Assembly (NCBI GenBank): GCA_965219175.1
Contig: CBDCNI010000001.1
Coordinates: 868,001-932,000, forward strand
DNA from: JBBPZK01 sp965219175
GTDB taxonomy: Bacteria; Actinomycetota; Rubrobacteria; Rubrobacterales; Rubrobacteraceae
Length of the DNA: 64,000 nucleotides
Direction: 5' to 3'
Shown here piece by piece: positions 17,374-24,947 of the stretch. Under the pieces are notes generated by a model that was given only the letters and a program-made list of their open reading frames with translations, had not been told where the DNA came from and made no database searches. The first letter of the stretch is position 1. Each line of letters opens with the position of its first letter. A program made the position numbers and the translations under genes.

Positions 17374-17484
17374 CTACTGTAAGGAGAGCACGACGAGCGA
17401 TCCGACAACCCAGTTAACGACCAGCGCCATGCCCCAACCAATTGCGAACCCCAGTAGCGGCCATCCCGTCTTGGCCGCTACAAG
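17374..17484 (-). pseudogene. Possible small membrane protein remnant downstream of padR
   Basis: Immediately after the padR stop, the minus strand reads 36 codons of a strongly membrane-like peptide (residues include K-T-G-W-P-L-L-G-F-A-I-G-W-G then A-L-V-V-N-W-V-V-G) ending at a TAG at 17376-17374. No ATG, GTG or TTG opens this frame before the hydrophobic part; the only ATG lies inside it. It could be the tail of a lost membrane gene once paired with padR, or a gene with a non-standard start. Only the composition supports coding. Confidence 0.35.
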
Positions 17485-17493
17485 TTGTGCGTG

Positions 17494-18102
17494 CTACACG
17501 CTCGTCTGGTCTCCTGCATCACCGCTTGCTTCGTTGCGCTCGTCCAGGATGTCCTCGATCTGCCGGACTGCCGAGGAGATCATCTCTCGCACCCGCCGCA
17601 GCTTGTCCTGATCCAGCCGTCCTCCGTGCATCTCACGCCCGAAACGCTTGCCCAAGCCCATCACCTCGTGACGGATCTCTTGCATCTCTTCCACCATCCC
17701 AGGGTCCCATCCTCCACCGACCCTGCGCCAGATGTCTTCCACGGAACGCCGGTTCTCTTCGAGGAACTTTTGCCCCTCCTCGGTGACGGAGTAGACTTTC
17801 TTGCCGTCGCGCTCGGCCACACTCACGTAACCGAGGTCCTCCAGAAGCTGCAACGTCGGATATACCGAGCCTGGGCTCGGGGAGTAGAAGCCCCGAAACT
17901 TTTCCTCTAAAGTCTGTATCACCTCGTAACCGTGAGAAGGCTTCTCGGCGAGTAGATCCAGAATGACGTATTTCAGATCCCCCTTCTCGAACATCCTTCC
18001 ACCACGAGGTCCTCTCCTGCGGGCTCCATCACGCGGTCCCGGACCGAACCCTCGTCCCGGCCCTTCTCCGAAGAAACCCCTCATCATCTTTGGTCCAAAC
18101 AT
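17494..18102 (-). CDS. PadR family transcriptional regulator
   Basis: About 202 residues from ATG 18102, which has a GAGAAGGAG site; longer frames start upstream without one. An N-terminal Gly/Arg/Pro-rich stretch of about 35 residues precedes the winged helix: L-K-Y-V-I-L-D-L-L-A, H-G-Y-E-V-I, P-S-P-G-S-V-Y-P-T-L-Q-L-L-E-D-L-G-Y-V, the PadR core. A long C-terminal helical region forms the dimer arm. PadR proteins are ligand-responsive repressors, often of transporters. A perfect 20-bp palindrome upstream of the operon (18663-18682) is the likely autoregulatory operator. Confidence 0.9.
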   Translation of the reverse strand: MFGPKMMRGFFGEGPGRGFGPGPRDGARRRGPRGGRMFEKGDLKYVILDLLAEKPSHGYEVIQTLEEKFRGFYSPSPGSVYPTLQLLEDLGYVSVAERDGKKVYSVTEEGQKFLEENRRSVEDIWRRVGGGWDPGMVEEMQEIRHEVMGLGKRFGREMHGGRLDQDKLRRVREMISSAVRQIEDILDERNEASGDAGDQTSV

Positions 18103-18139
18103 GCTCTTTCTCCTTCTCAATAAACTTCTTCTCATAACA

Positions 18140-18622
18140 CTACGATCCATCCGTAAGCTCCTTTTTCTCTCTTCTATCTCTATCCCACAATGAATAAGCG
18201 AGCCTCCCTTCACGGGCGCGGACCTCTAGGTGTCCGTCCTTCGCAAGATCCGAGAGCATCCGATCCGCCTCCGAAACACTCAGCGTCGTTTCGAGAGCGG
18301 CCCTGGCCGGCGAAAGCTCACCACACCGCTCCAACGCCTCAAGTAGCTGCCGCTCCTTGTTCTCCTCCGCAAGCGCCCCCCGCTCCCGACTCTCGGAGAC
18401 CTCGGAAGATCTCCCAACCGAAGCCCGGATCATCGGCCCCACTACGGAAAACGCCACCCACAACAACAAAATGAACGGCAAGAAGTGGAGCAAATAGAAG
18501 GCATGTCCGGCAGCCAAGATCAGGAACAACCCGCCCAAAACGAGCGCCGCGACCGCCACCGGAGAACGCGGCCCGCCAAAGCGCCTCCTGCCCGCATACC
18601 CCATCCTGCCTCTACCGTACAT
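18140..18622 (-). CDS. Membrane protein with C-terminal winged-helix-like region
   Basis: 160 residues. A basic N-terminus (R-R-R-F-G-G-P-R) is followed by two membrane helices at about 22-64, then a helix-rich cytoplasmic part of about 90 residues with A-L-E-R-C-G-E-L-S-P-A-R-A-A-L-E-T-T-L-S-V-S-E-A-D-R-M-L and G-H-L-E-V-R-x-x-E-G, which reads like a winged helix. It is the first gene of the operon, 37 nt before padR. The pair may sense an envelope signal (inference). No family name is assigned. Confidence 0.6.
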   Translation of the reverse strand: MYGRGRMGYAGRRRFGGPRSPVAVAALVLGGLFLILAAGHAFYLLHFLPFILLLWVAFSVVGPMIRASVGRSSEVSESRERGALAEENKERQLLEALERCGELSPARAALETTLSVSEADRMLSDLAKDGHLEVRAREGRLAYSLWDRDRREKKELTDGS

Positions 18623-18662
18623 CTCGCCTCCTCTGCTAGTTTGCCAGCTACGCGCTACATAA

Positions 18663-18682
18663 TATCACGATATATCGTGATA
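18663..18682. promoter_or_regulatory. Perfect 20-bp palindrome, probable PadR operator
   Basis: TATCACGATA-TATCGTGATA is perfectly palindromic and sits 41 nt upstream of the first gene of the padR operon. Its ACGATATATCGT core resembles operators reported for PadR-family repressors. Autoregulation is therefore likely. Confidence 0.7.
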
Positions 18683-18983
18683 GCACGAAAATATCCGAAT
18701 TATCTTCTTGTACTTCTGGGGGGTGGAGGATTTGCGGGTTCTTGGGCGGCCTGGACCGGATGTGCTGCGGCCTTGACACTGAGTGAGTAGGTTCAGGACC
18801 CTTTCTTAGAGGGTAGGATCATTGGCGGCTCGTGCGTTATTATTAAGAAGATTGAAGTGCTTGATTTTCTATACAAAGAAGGCCATATCCGAAGGTTCGG
18901 GAGACGGACTGCTCCGTCGGCTGTCCGGTTCCTCTTCGCGAGCCGCTCCACGGGGCCTTCTACACGTGAGGGTGTGATCCACT
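18683..18983. other. Intergenic region between padR operon and sucA
   Basis: About 300 nt with no recognisable gene on either strand. It must hold the sucA promoter; no convincing -35/-10 pair was identified. Confidence 0.4.
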
Positions 18984-21848
18984 TTGGAGAATAAGACCGG
19001 GAGCCAATTTTACGGCCCGAACCTGGGCTACGTGTTGGAACTCTACGAGAAGTACAGGGAAGACCCGGACTCTGTAGACGAACGCGAACGCGAGTTCTTC
19101 GAGAACTGGAGCCCGCCGCAAACAGGGACTGCCGGATCCAACGGCCACGCGCCCACTCGAATGGATACTCCGGCAGGCGATTCGACAAACGTCGAGAAGG
19201 TCGTCGGGGCGACGAAGTTTGTCCGTCACTTGCGGGACTTTGGACACATGGCCGCCCATCTGGACCCGCTCGGGAGCGAGCCACCCGGAGACCCGACTCT
19301 CGACCCCGGCTTCTACCGCATCAGCGAAGGAGATCTGGAGAGCTTGCCGCCTCTCCTGGTAGGAGGGCCGGTCGCCGAACGCGCCTCCAACGCCAAAGAG
19401 ATGGTGGACGAGTTGAGGCGGCTCTACTGCGAGACGACCGGCTACGACTTTGGACACGTCCACGGTCCCGACGAGCGGTTCTGGTTGCGGGAGGCGGTCG
19501 AGTCGGAGCGCTTCGGCGGGACCATGCAGGAAGACGTCGCCGTAAGGCTATTGAAGAGGCTCACCCGGATCGACACCTTCGAGAAGTTCCTCCACAGGAC
19601 TTTCCTCGGGCAGAAGCGGTTCTCGGTCGAGGGGAACGACATGGTCGTTCCGATGCTCAACTCGCTTATCCGGGCCGCCGCCGACGCCGGCACGCCGGAG
19701 GTCGTCCTCGGGATGGCCCACCGCGGCCGGCTCAACGTCCTGGCCCACGTTCTCCAGAAGCCTTACGCCAAGATCTTTAGCGAGTTTCAGCAGCCGGATA
19801 AGGGTGAGGCCACGTCTGCGGCCGACCGCTCCGGAGAAGCCTGGGTCGGGGACGTGAAGTACCACCTCGGCGTCCGGGGCTTCCACCTCGACGATGACGA
19901 GGCGGACCAAAAAGTCTTCATAAACCTGGCCCCGAACCCGAGCCACCTGGAGCACGTGAATCCCGTAGCCGAGGGCATGACCCGCGCTTCCCAGGAGGAC
20001 TGGGACGCGCCGGGCGAGCCGGAGTTGGACCTGGAAAGATCCTTCACCGTGTTGCTGCACGGGGACGCGGCCTTCCCCGGCGAGGGGGTGGCGGCCGAGA
20101 CTTTGAACCTGAGCCGTCTGCCCGGCTACACCACCGGGGGCACTATTCACATCATCACCAACAACCAGCTCGGTTTCACGACCGAGCGGCAGGATGCGCG
20201 TTCCACGACCTACGCCAGCGACCTCGCCAAGGGTTTCGAGATACCGGTGGTCCACGTCAACGCGGACGATCCGCAGGCGTGCATGGCGGTCGTCAGGATG
20301 GCTTACGCTTACCGGGAAGAGTTCCACAAGGACTTCATGATCGACCTCGTAGGCTACCGGAGGTTCGGCCACAACGAGGGTGACGAGCCTGCCTACACCC
20401 AGCCGAAGATGTACGAGACCATCCAGGCGCACCCGACGGTGCGTGAGGTCTGGGCGAAGCGGCTCATAGAGCGCGGCGTCGTTACCGAGGATGAGGTCGA
20501 GGAGATGGTCGAGGAGGTTCAGGGGCGTCTCCGGGAGATCCAAGAGAGTCCTTCCGAGGAGTTGGATGAGAGCGTCGTCGCCGACGAGCCCCACACGCCG
20601 CTGGTGGACGTGCCGGAGACGGCCGTGCCGGCCGAACGCCTGGAGAAGCTAAACGAGGCGCTACTGCAACGTCCCGACGACTTCTCACCGAACGAGAAGC
20701 TGGAGCGGCTACTCCAGAAAAACCGCGGCGACCTCGAACATATCGACTGGGCGCACGCAGAGTCGCTCGCGTTCGCCTCGCTGCTCGAAGATGGAACCCC
20801 CATACGCCTCACGGGCCAGGACACCGAGCGGGGGACCTTCTCTCAGCGTCACGCGACGCTCTATGACGTGGAGACCGGCGGGCGGTACGTGCCGCTGCAC
20901 AACATCCCGCAAGCGGAGGCTTCGTTCGCTGTTTATAACAGCCCACTCTCGGAGATCGCCGCCCTGGGGTTCGAGTACGGTTACTCGGTCAACGCGCACG
21001 AGGCGCTGGTGCTGTGGGAAGCTCAGTACGGGGACTTCGCCAACGTCGGGCAGCCCATGATCGACCAGTTCATCGTCAGCGGACAGGCCAAGTGGGGCCA
21101 GACTTCGGGGCTGGTGCTCCTCTTGCCTCACGGCTACGAGGGACAGGGTCCCGAGCACTCTAGCGCGCGACTGGAGCGCTACTTGCAACTTGCCGCCCAC
21201 GAGAACATCCGGGTCGCCAACTGCACGACCGCAGCCCAGTATTTTCATCTGCTGCGCGCCCAGGCGGTCCTAAAGGACAATCTGCGTCCACTTGTGGTCA
21301 TGGCTCCCAAGAGCCTGCTGCGCAATCCGCTGGCCGCTTCCAGCCTGGAGGAGTTGTCCGAGGACAAGTTCCATCCTGTGCTGGATGACGAGGAGGCTCG
21401 CGGGAGGGCTGATTCGGTGGAGCGTTTGATCCTCTGCTCCGGCAAGTTCTACACGGAGTTGGTCAAGAGTGAGTTTCGGGAGGAGGCATTCGATACGGCG
21501 CTCGCGCGGATCGAACTGCTGTACCCGTTCCCCGGGGACCACATTCAGGAGATAGTCGAGGGTTACCCGAACCTGCGGGAGGTCATCTGGGTCCAGGAAG
21601 AGCCCCGGAACATGGGCGCCTGGACATTCGTCGAGCCGCGGCTCCGGGAACTGTTGGAAGACACGCCGCCCGTGAGGTACGTCGGCAAACCGGCCCGTCC
21701 CAGCCCGGCCCAGGGTTCGGCGCGATTCCACGCCCAGGAGCACGCCGCCATAATACGGAAGGCGTTCGAGAGCACCGACGAAGACCTCGAAAAGGCCGAA
21801 GTTGCCGTAGAGGAGACGCAGGTCCGCGCCTCCACCCCGAGCGAGTAG
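18984..21848 (+). CDS. sucA: 2-oxoglutarate dehydrogenase E1 component
   Basis: 954 residues, thiamine-diphosphate-dependent E1 of the 2-oxoglutarate dehydrogenase complex, converting 2-oxoglutarate to a succinyl group on E2. Visible blocks: the N-terminal G-P-N-L-G-Y-V-L-E-L-Y peptide, R-F-L-x-R-T-F-L-G-Q-K-R-F-S-x-E-G, G-M-A-H-R-G-R-L-N-V-L, the G-D-A-A-F-P-G-E-G cofactor motif with following N-N-Q-L-G-F, and the C-terminal transketolase-like half (H-G-Y-E-G-Q-G-P-E-H-S-S-A-R). Unlike mycobacterial Kgd there is no E2-like catalytic domain fused at the N-terminus; a separate E2 gene follows 38 nt downstream. The start is TTG 18984 after a GAGGG. Confidence 0.95.
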   Translation: MENKTGSQFYGPNLGYVLELYEKYREDPDSVDEREREFFENWSPPQTGTAGSNGHAPTRMDTPAGDSTNVEKVVGATKFVRHLRDFGHMAAHLDPLGSEPPGDPTLDPGFYRISEGDLESLPPLLVGGPVAERASNAKEMVDELRRLYCETTGYDFGHVHGPDERFWLREAVESERFGGTMQEDVAVRLLKRLTRIDTFEKFLHRTFLGQKRFSVEGNDMVVPMLNSLIRAAADAGTPEVVLGMAHRGRLNVLAHVLQKPYAKIFSEFQQPDKGEATSAADRSGEAWVGDVKYHLGVRGFHLDDDEADQKVFINLAPNPSHLEHVNPVAEGMTRASQEDWDAPGEPELDLERSFTVLLHGDAAFPGEGVAAETLNLSRLPGYTTGGTIHIITNNQLGFTTERQDARSTTYASDLAKGFEIPVVHVNADDPQACMAVVRMAYAYREEFHKDFMIDLVGYRRFGHNEGDEPAYTQPKMYETIQAHPTVREVWAKRLIERGVVTEDEVEEMVEEVQGRLREIQESPSEELDESVVADEPHTPLVDVPETAVPAERLEKLNEALLQRPDDFSPNEKLERLLQKNRGDLEHIDWAHAESLAFASLLEDGTPIRLTGQDTERGTFSQRHATLYDVETGGRYVPLHNIPQAEASFAVYNSPLSEIAALGFEYGYSVNAHEALVLWEAQYGDFANVGQPMIDQFIVSGQAKWGQTSGLVLLLPHGYEGQGPEHSSARLERYLQLAAHENIRVANCTTAAQYFHLLRAQAVLKDNLRPLVVMAPKSLLRNPLAASSLEELSEDKFHPVLDDEEARGRADSVERLILCSGKFYTELVKSEFREEAFDTALARIELLYPFPGDHIQEIVEGYPNLREVIWVQEEPRNMGAWTFVEPRLRELLEDTPPVRYVGKPARPSPAQGSARFHAQEHAAIIRKAFESTDEDLEKAEVAVEETQVRASTPSE

Positions 21849-21886
21849 AAGCAGTGTCGAAATCATTGAGAGAAGGAGAGTGAAGC

Positions 21887-23197
21887 GTGGCGGTTGAGAT
21901 ACACGTGCCGGAGCTCGGGGAGTCGGTCGCCGACGCGACGGTCGGCCGATGGCTCAAGAGCGAGGGTGACGCCGTGAAATCCGGCGAGGCCCTCGTGGAG
22001 TTAGAGACCGATAAGATCAACTTCGAGGTCGAAGCCGAACAAGACGGCGTCCTCCAGAAGATAGCCAAAGACGAGGGAGATACCGTCGAGGTCGGCGAGG
22101 TTATCGGGACCATCGGCGAAGCCGCAGGCGACGGCCAACCATCCCAGGAAGAACCGGAAGAAGAGGAGCCGGAGGCCGAAGCGGAGCAGCCCGAACCGGA
22201 GGCCGAGCAGTCGGAAAACGGGCAGCCGGAAGCCGGGGCCGAAGAGACGAACGGCCACCGGGAGGAAGGATACCGGGCTTCGCCGTCCGTCAGGAAGCTG
22301 GCGCAGGAGTACGGGATCCAACTGGCCGAGGTCTCGGGGAGCGGTTCGGGGGGGCGCGTGACGCGTGAGGATGTGGAGCGTTTGATCCGCGAACAGTCCA
22401 AACCCTCCGCACCCGAGCAGCCAGAGCCCGAAGAGAACGGGCGCGGAGGAGAGAAGCCTGCGCAACAGCCCACCGCGGCTTCGGGAAATGGCCGGGCGGA
22501 TCTGGAAGAGCGCTCGCGGATGTCGCGGCGGCGGCTCACCATCGCCCAGCGGCTTGTCGAGTCCCAGCAGCAGACGGCGATGCTCACCACCTTCAACGAG
22601 GTGGACATGGGCGCCGTGATGGAGCTGAGGAAGCGTCGCAAGGAGGCTTTCCAGGAGCGAACCGGGGCGAGGCTCGGCTTCATGAGCTTCTTCACGAAGG
22701 CGGCCATCGGTGCCCTCAAGGCATACCCGAAGGTCAACGCCGAGCTCCAGGAGAACGAGTTGGTCCTGAAGAAGTATTACGACATAGGGGTCGCGGTTTC
22801 GACCGACGAGGGGCTCGTGGTTCCGGTGGTGCGTGACGCCGACCGAAAGAGCTTCGCGGGAATAGAGCAGACCATATACGACCTCGCCACGAAGGCTCGC
22901 GACAACAAACTGACGCTGGAGGACCTGAGCGGCGGGACGTTCACCATTACCAACGGCGGCATCTTCGGGTCGTTGGTCTCGACCCCGATCCTGACGATGC
23001 CGCAGGTGGCGATTCTGGGGATGCACAAGATCCAGGAGCGGCCGGTCGCCGTGGACGGCCAGGTGGAGGTTCGGCCGATGATGTACCTCGCCCTCTCCTA
23101 CGACCACCGCGTCATAGACGGGGCCGAAGCGGTCAGCTTCCTGGTCCGCATAAAAGAGCTTATAGAAGACCCGGAGTCGCTCCTTCTGGAAGGATAG
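21887..23197 (+). CDS. sucB: 2-oxoglutarate dehydrogenase E2 (dihydrolipoyl succinyltransferase)
   Basis: 436 residues. The lipoyl domain (1-80) carries the lipoylation site in E-T-D-K-I (lysine at about 43). A long acidic Glu/Pro linker follows, then a peripheral-subunit-binding domain (about 125-165: S-P-S-V-R-K-L-A-Q-E-Y-G, G-S-G-x-G-G-R-V-T-R-E-D-V). The C-terminal acyltransferase domain ends with the active site S-Y-D-H-R-V-I-D-G-A. It transfers the succinyl group to CoA. GTG start with a GAAGGAGAG site. E3 is not in this window. A hairpin with a T-run follows the stop. Confidence 0.94.
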   Translation: MAVEIHVPELGESVADATVGRWLKSEGDAVKSGEALVELETDKINFEVEAEQDGVLQKIAKDEGDTVEVGEVIGTIGEAAGDGQPSQEEPEEEEPEAEAEQPEPEAEQSENGQPEAGAEETNGHREEGYRASPSVRKLAQEYGIQLAEVSGSGSGGRVTREDVERLIREQSKPSAPEQPEPEENGRGGEKPAQQPTAASGNGRADLEERSRMSRRRLTIAQRLVESQQQTAMLTTFNEVDMGAVMELRKRRKEAFQERTGARLGFMSFFTKAAIGALKAYPKVNAELQENELVLKKYYDIGVAVSTDEGLVVPVVRDADRKSFAGIEQTIYDLATKARDNKLTLEDLSGGTFTITNGGIFGSLVSTPILTMPQVAILGMHKIQERPVAVDGQVEVRPMMYLALSYDHRVIDGAEAVSFLVRIKELIEDPESLLLEG

Positions 23198-23211
23198 GCT
23201 CCGATCGGTAG

Positions 23212-23242
23212 AGAGACCTTCTTCGGAGGGTCTCTTTTCTTT
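23212..23242 (+). terminator. Intrinsic terminator after sucB
   Basis: AGAGACC (23212-23218) pairs with GGTCTCT (23229-23235), followed by a T-rich run TTTCTTTC. It lies 15 nt after the sucB stop, before the convergent vapC end. Confidence 0.85.
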
Positions 23243-23243
23243 C

Positions 23244-23639
23244 TTACTGGAAGAGTTCTACCGTGGCACGGATGCCGGGTGCTTGGGCCAGTCGCGCGTC
23301 CATCGTTACCAGCGGGGCGTCGAGGGTTTCGGCGAGTGCGACGTAGGCCGCGTCGTAGGCGGTTACGTTGTTCCTCAGTTCCCATATGCGTGCGAGAAGC
23401 GCGGTGTGAGGGTAACGGGTTATCCTCATGGTCGTAAGGTCCTCGAGAAGTTCGGCGCTGCGCTTCTCGGAGATTCCGGAGGTTGCGTGGCGGCGAAGCG
23501 CGCTCAACACTTCTATCTCGAAAAGGTGAGGTACGTGCAAGCCTTCATCGGAGTCGGCCATGCGATCTAGGATAGCCGAGGCTGTCGCGTCCATATTCAG
23601 TAAAACGGTAACCGCCGCCGACGCATCGAGGACGATCAA
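23244..23639 (-). CDS. VapC-type PIN domain toxin
   Basis: 131 residues with a complete PIN nuclease acidic set: D5 (I-V-L-D-A-S-A), E43 (L-F-E-I-E-V-L), D96 (A-Y-D-A-A-Y-V-A-L-A) and D114 (V-T-M-D). VapC toxins are Mg-dependent ribonucleases, often of tRNA or rRNA, held inactive by the antitoxin. The antitoxin gene ends 6 nt upstream. The pair is divergent from meaB. Confidence 0.88.
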   Translation of the reverse strand: MIVLDASAAVTVLLNMDATASAILDRMADSDEGLHVPHLFEIEVLSALRRHATSGISEKRSAELLEDLTTMRITRYPHTALLARIWELRNNVTAYDAAYVALAETLDAPLVTMDARLAQAPGIRATVELFQ

Positions 23640-23645
23640 AGGCTG

Positions 23646-23894
23646 CTAGCCAGCCTCGCGTGGGTCGTCCGCGTCTCGCATCCGGCGGATCGTCACGTCC
23701 GGCGGCTCGTCCGGTTTGATCGGCTCCCGGCTGCGCACCCTCTCCAGCCATTCACTCATGGTTGGTTTCTCCGCTACCTGCTCTATCTCCGAGAGCAGAT
23801 AATCCGAGAGCGACATCCCGGAATTCGCGGCCCGCGCCTTCAACTTGCGGTGCAACTCTTCGGGGACGTTGCGAATCTGGATCATCTTCGACAT
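23646..23894 (-). CDS. VapB/FitA-like ribbon-helix-helix antitoxin
   Basis: 82 residues. The N-terminal Q-I-R-N-V-P-E-E-L-H-R-K-L-K-A-R-A pattern is the ribbon-helix-helix seen in FitA/VapB antitoxins, followed by S-G-M-S-L-S-D-Y-L-L-S-E-I and an acidic-to-basic C-terminal tail that would wrap VapC. Start at ATG 23894 or 23885. An inverted repeat CGCATG-N7-CATGCG at 23909-23927 lies just upstream and may be its operator. Confidence 0.82.
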   Translation of the reverse strand: MSKMIQIRNVPEELHRKLKARAANSGMSLSDYLLSEIEQVAEKPTMSEWLERVRSREPIKPDEPPDVTIRRMRDADDPREAG

Positions 23895-23908
23895 GCTGCT
23901 AATATTAA

Positions 23909-23927
23909 CGCATGCGCTGCACATGCG
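23909..23927. promoter_or_regulatory. Inverted repeat between vapB and meaB
   Basis: CGCATG and CATGCG flank 7 nt in the 45-nt gap between the divergent vapB and meaB starts. Toxin-antitoxin operons are usually autoregulated at such repeats, so binding by the VapBC complex would also affect meaB. Confidence 0.4.
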
Positions 23928-23939
23928 AGAACGGGTTCC

Positions 23940-24881
23940 GTGCCGGATAACGCGCTCGTCGAGCGGTTGCTCTCGGGCGACCGTCGGGCGCTGGCGCGGA
24001 TAATATCTAAGGTCGAGCGCGAAGACCCGGAGACGACGGAGATCATCGCCGGCCTCTACCCGCACACGGGCGACGCTCTGACTCTCGGTTTCACGGGGCC
24101 GCCGGGGGTCGGCAAGAGCAGCATCATCGCGGAGCTCATCAAGCTCTACCGGGCGGAGAACAAGAGGGTCGGGGTCGTCTCGGTTGACCCGTCTAGCCCT
24201 TTTTCAAAAGGCGCCATCCTCGGGGATCGTATACGCCTCTCGGACCACTTCCTGGACCCTGGGGTTTTTATCCGTTCGATGGGGAGTCGAGGGCATCTCG
24301 GGGGACTCGCGGGGGGGTCGCGGCTGGCGGCTCTGGCGATGGAGGCTTCGGGGATGGACGTGGTGATCTTCGAGACCGTCGGGGTTGGGCAGGGAGAGGT
24401 CGAGGTCGCATCGGCGGCTGATACTGTAGTGCTCGCGTTGCAGCCGGGCGCGGGAGACGCGGTGCAGGCGCTAAAGGCGGGTGTGATGGAGGTCGCGGAC
24501 ATTTTCTGCATAAATAAAGCGGACCATCCACGAGCAAAAGGGGCCGCCTCCGAAGTACGCTCCATCCTGGAGATCGGCCACGATCTTGACCCCGACCCCT
24601 GGTTCCCACCTATAATTATGACTCGTGGGGATACTGGAGAAGGCGTGGAGGAGCTCAAGGAGACGATAGAGGAGCATCGCTCGCATCTGCGGGAGAGCGG
24701 GAAGTTGGAGAAGCGACGGCGGGCTTCTTTGAGGGAGTTCGTGATCTCCTGGGCCACGAACCGCCTTGAGAAAGAGATGAAAGAGCGCTTAAAGCAGGAA
24801 GATACAGAACTCATGGAACAGGTCTACGAGCGAAAGCTAGACCCGATCTCCGCCTCGAACCGCATCTTCAAGGAAGTCTAA
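23940..24881 (+). CDS. meaB: MeaB family GTPase (methylmalonyl-CoA mutase chaperone)
   Basis: 313 residues from GTG 23940. Walker A G53-P-P-G-V-G-K-S60, S-V-D-P-S-S-P-F-S-x-G-A-I-L-G-D-R-I-R, the S-M-G-S-R-G-x-x-G-G-L-A block, E-T-V-G-V-G-Q-x-E-V-E-V, and the guanine motif N-K-A-D are all present. A C-terminal dimerisation arm follows. MeaB loads and protects adenosylcobalamin in methylmalonyl-CoA mutase. The mutase is not in this window, but the acyl-CoA carboxylase operon at 32-36 kb fits the same propionate pathway. The start is close to vapB and lacks a clear ribosome site. Confidence 0.92.
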   Translation: MPDNALVERLLSGDRRALARIISKVEREDPETTEIIAGLYPHTGDALTLGFTGPPGVGKSSIIAELIKLYRAENKRVGVVSVDPSSPFSKGAILGDRIRLSDHFLDPGVFIRSMGSRGHLGGLAGGSRLAALAMEASGMDVVIFETVGVGQGEVEVASAADTVVLALQPGAGDAVQALKAGVMEVADIFCINKADHPRAKGAASEVRSILEIGHDLDPDPWFPPIIMTRGDTGEGVEELKETIEEHRSHLRESGKLEKRRRASLREFVISWATNRLEKEMKERLKQEDTELMEQVYERKLDPISASNRIFKEV

Positions 24882-24947
24882 GCCAGGCGGCGCGCTCGTC
24901 CCGGCGGCGTTTCGAGTGGAGGACGGAGAGCCGCTGGAACCTCTTTT

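Noticed and set aside
21583..22737. Long antisense open frame opposite sucB (about 384 codons)
   Set aside because: Ser/Pro/Arg-rich composition and no known family; it is the shadow of high-GC sucB coding sequence.
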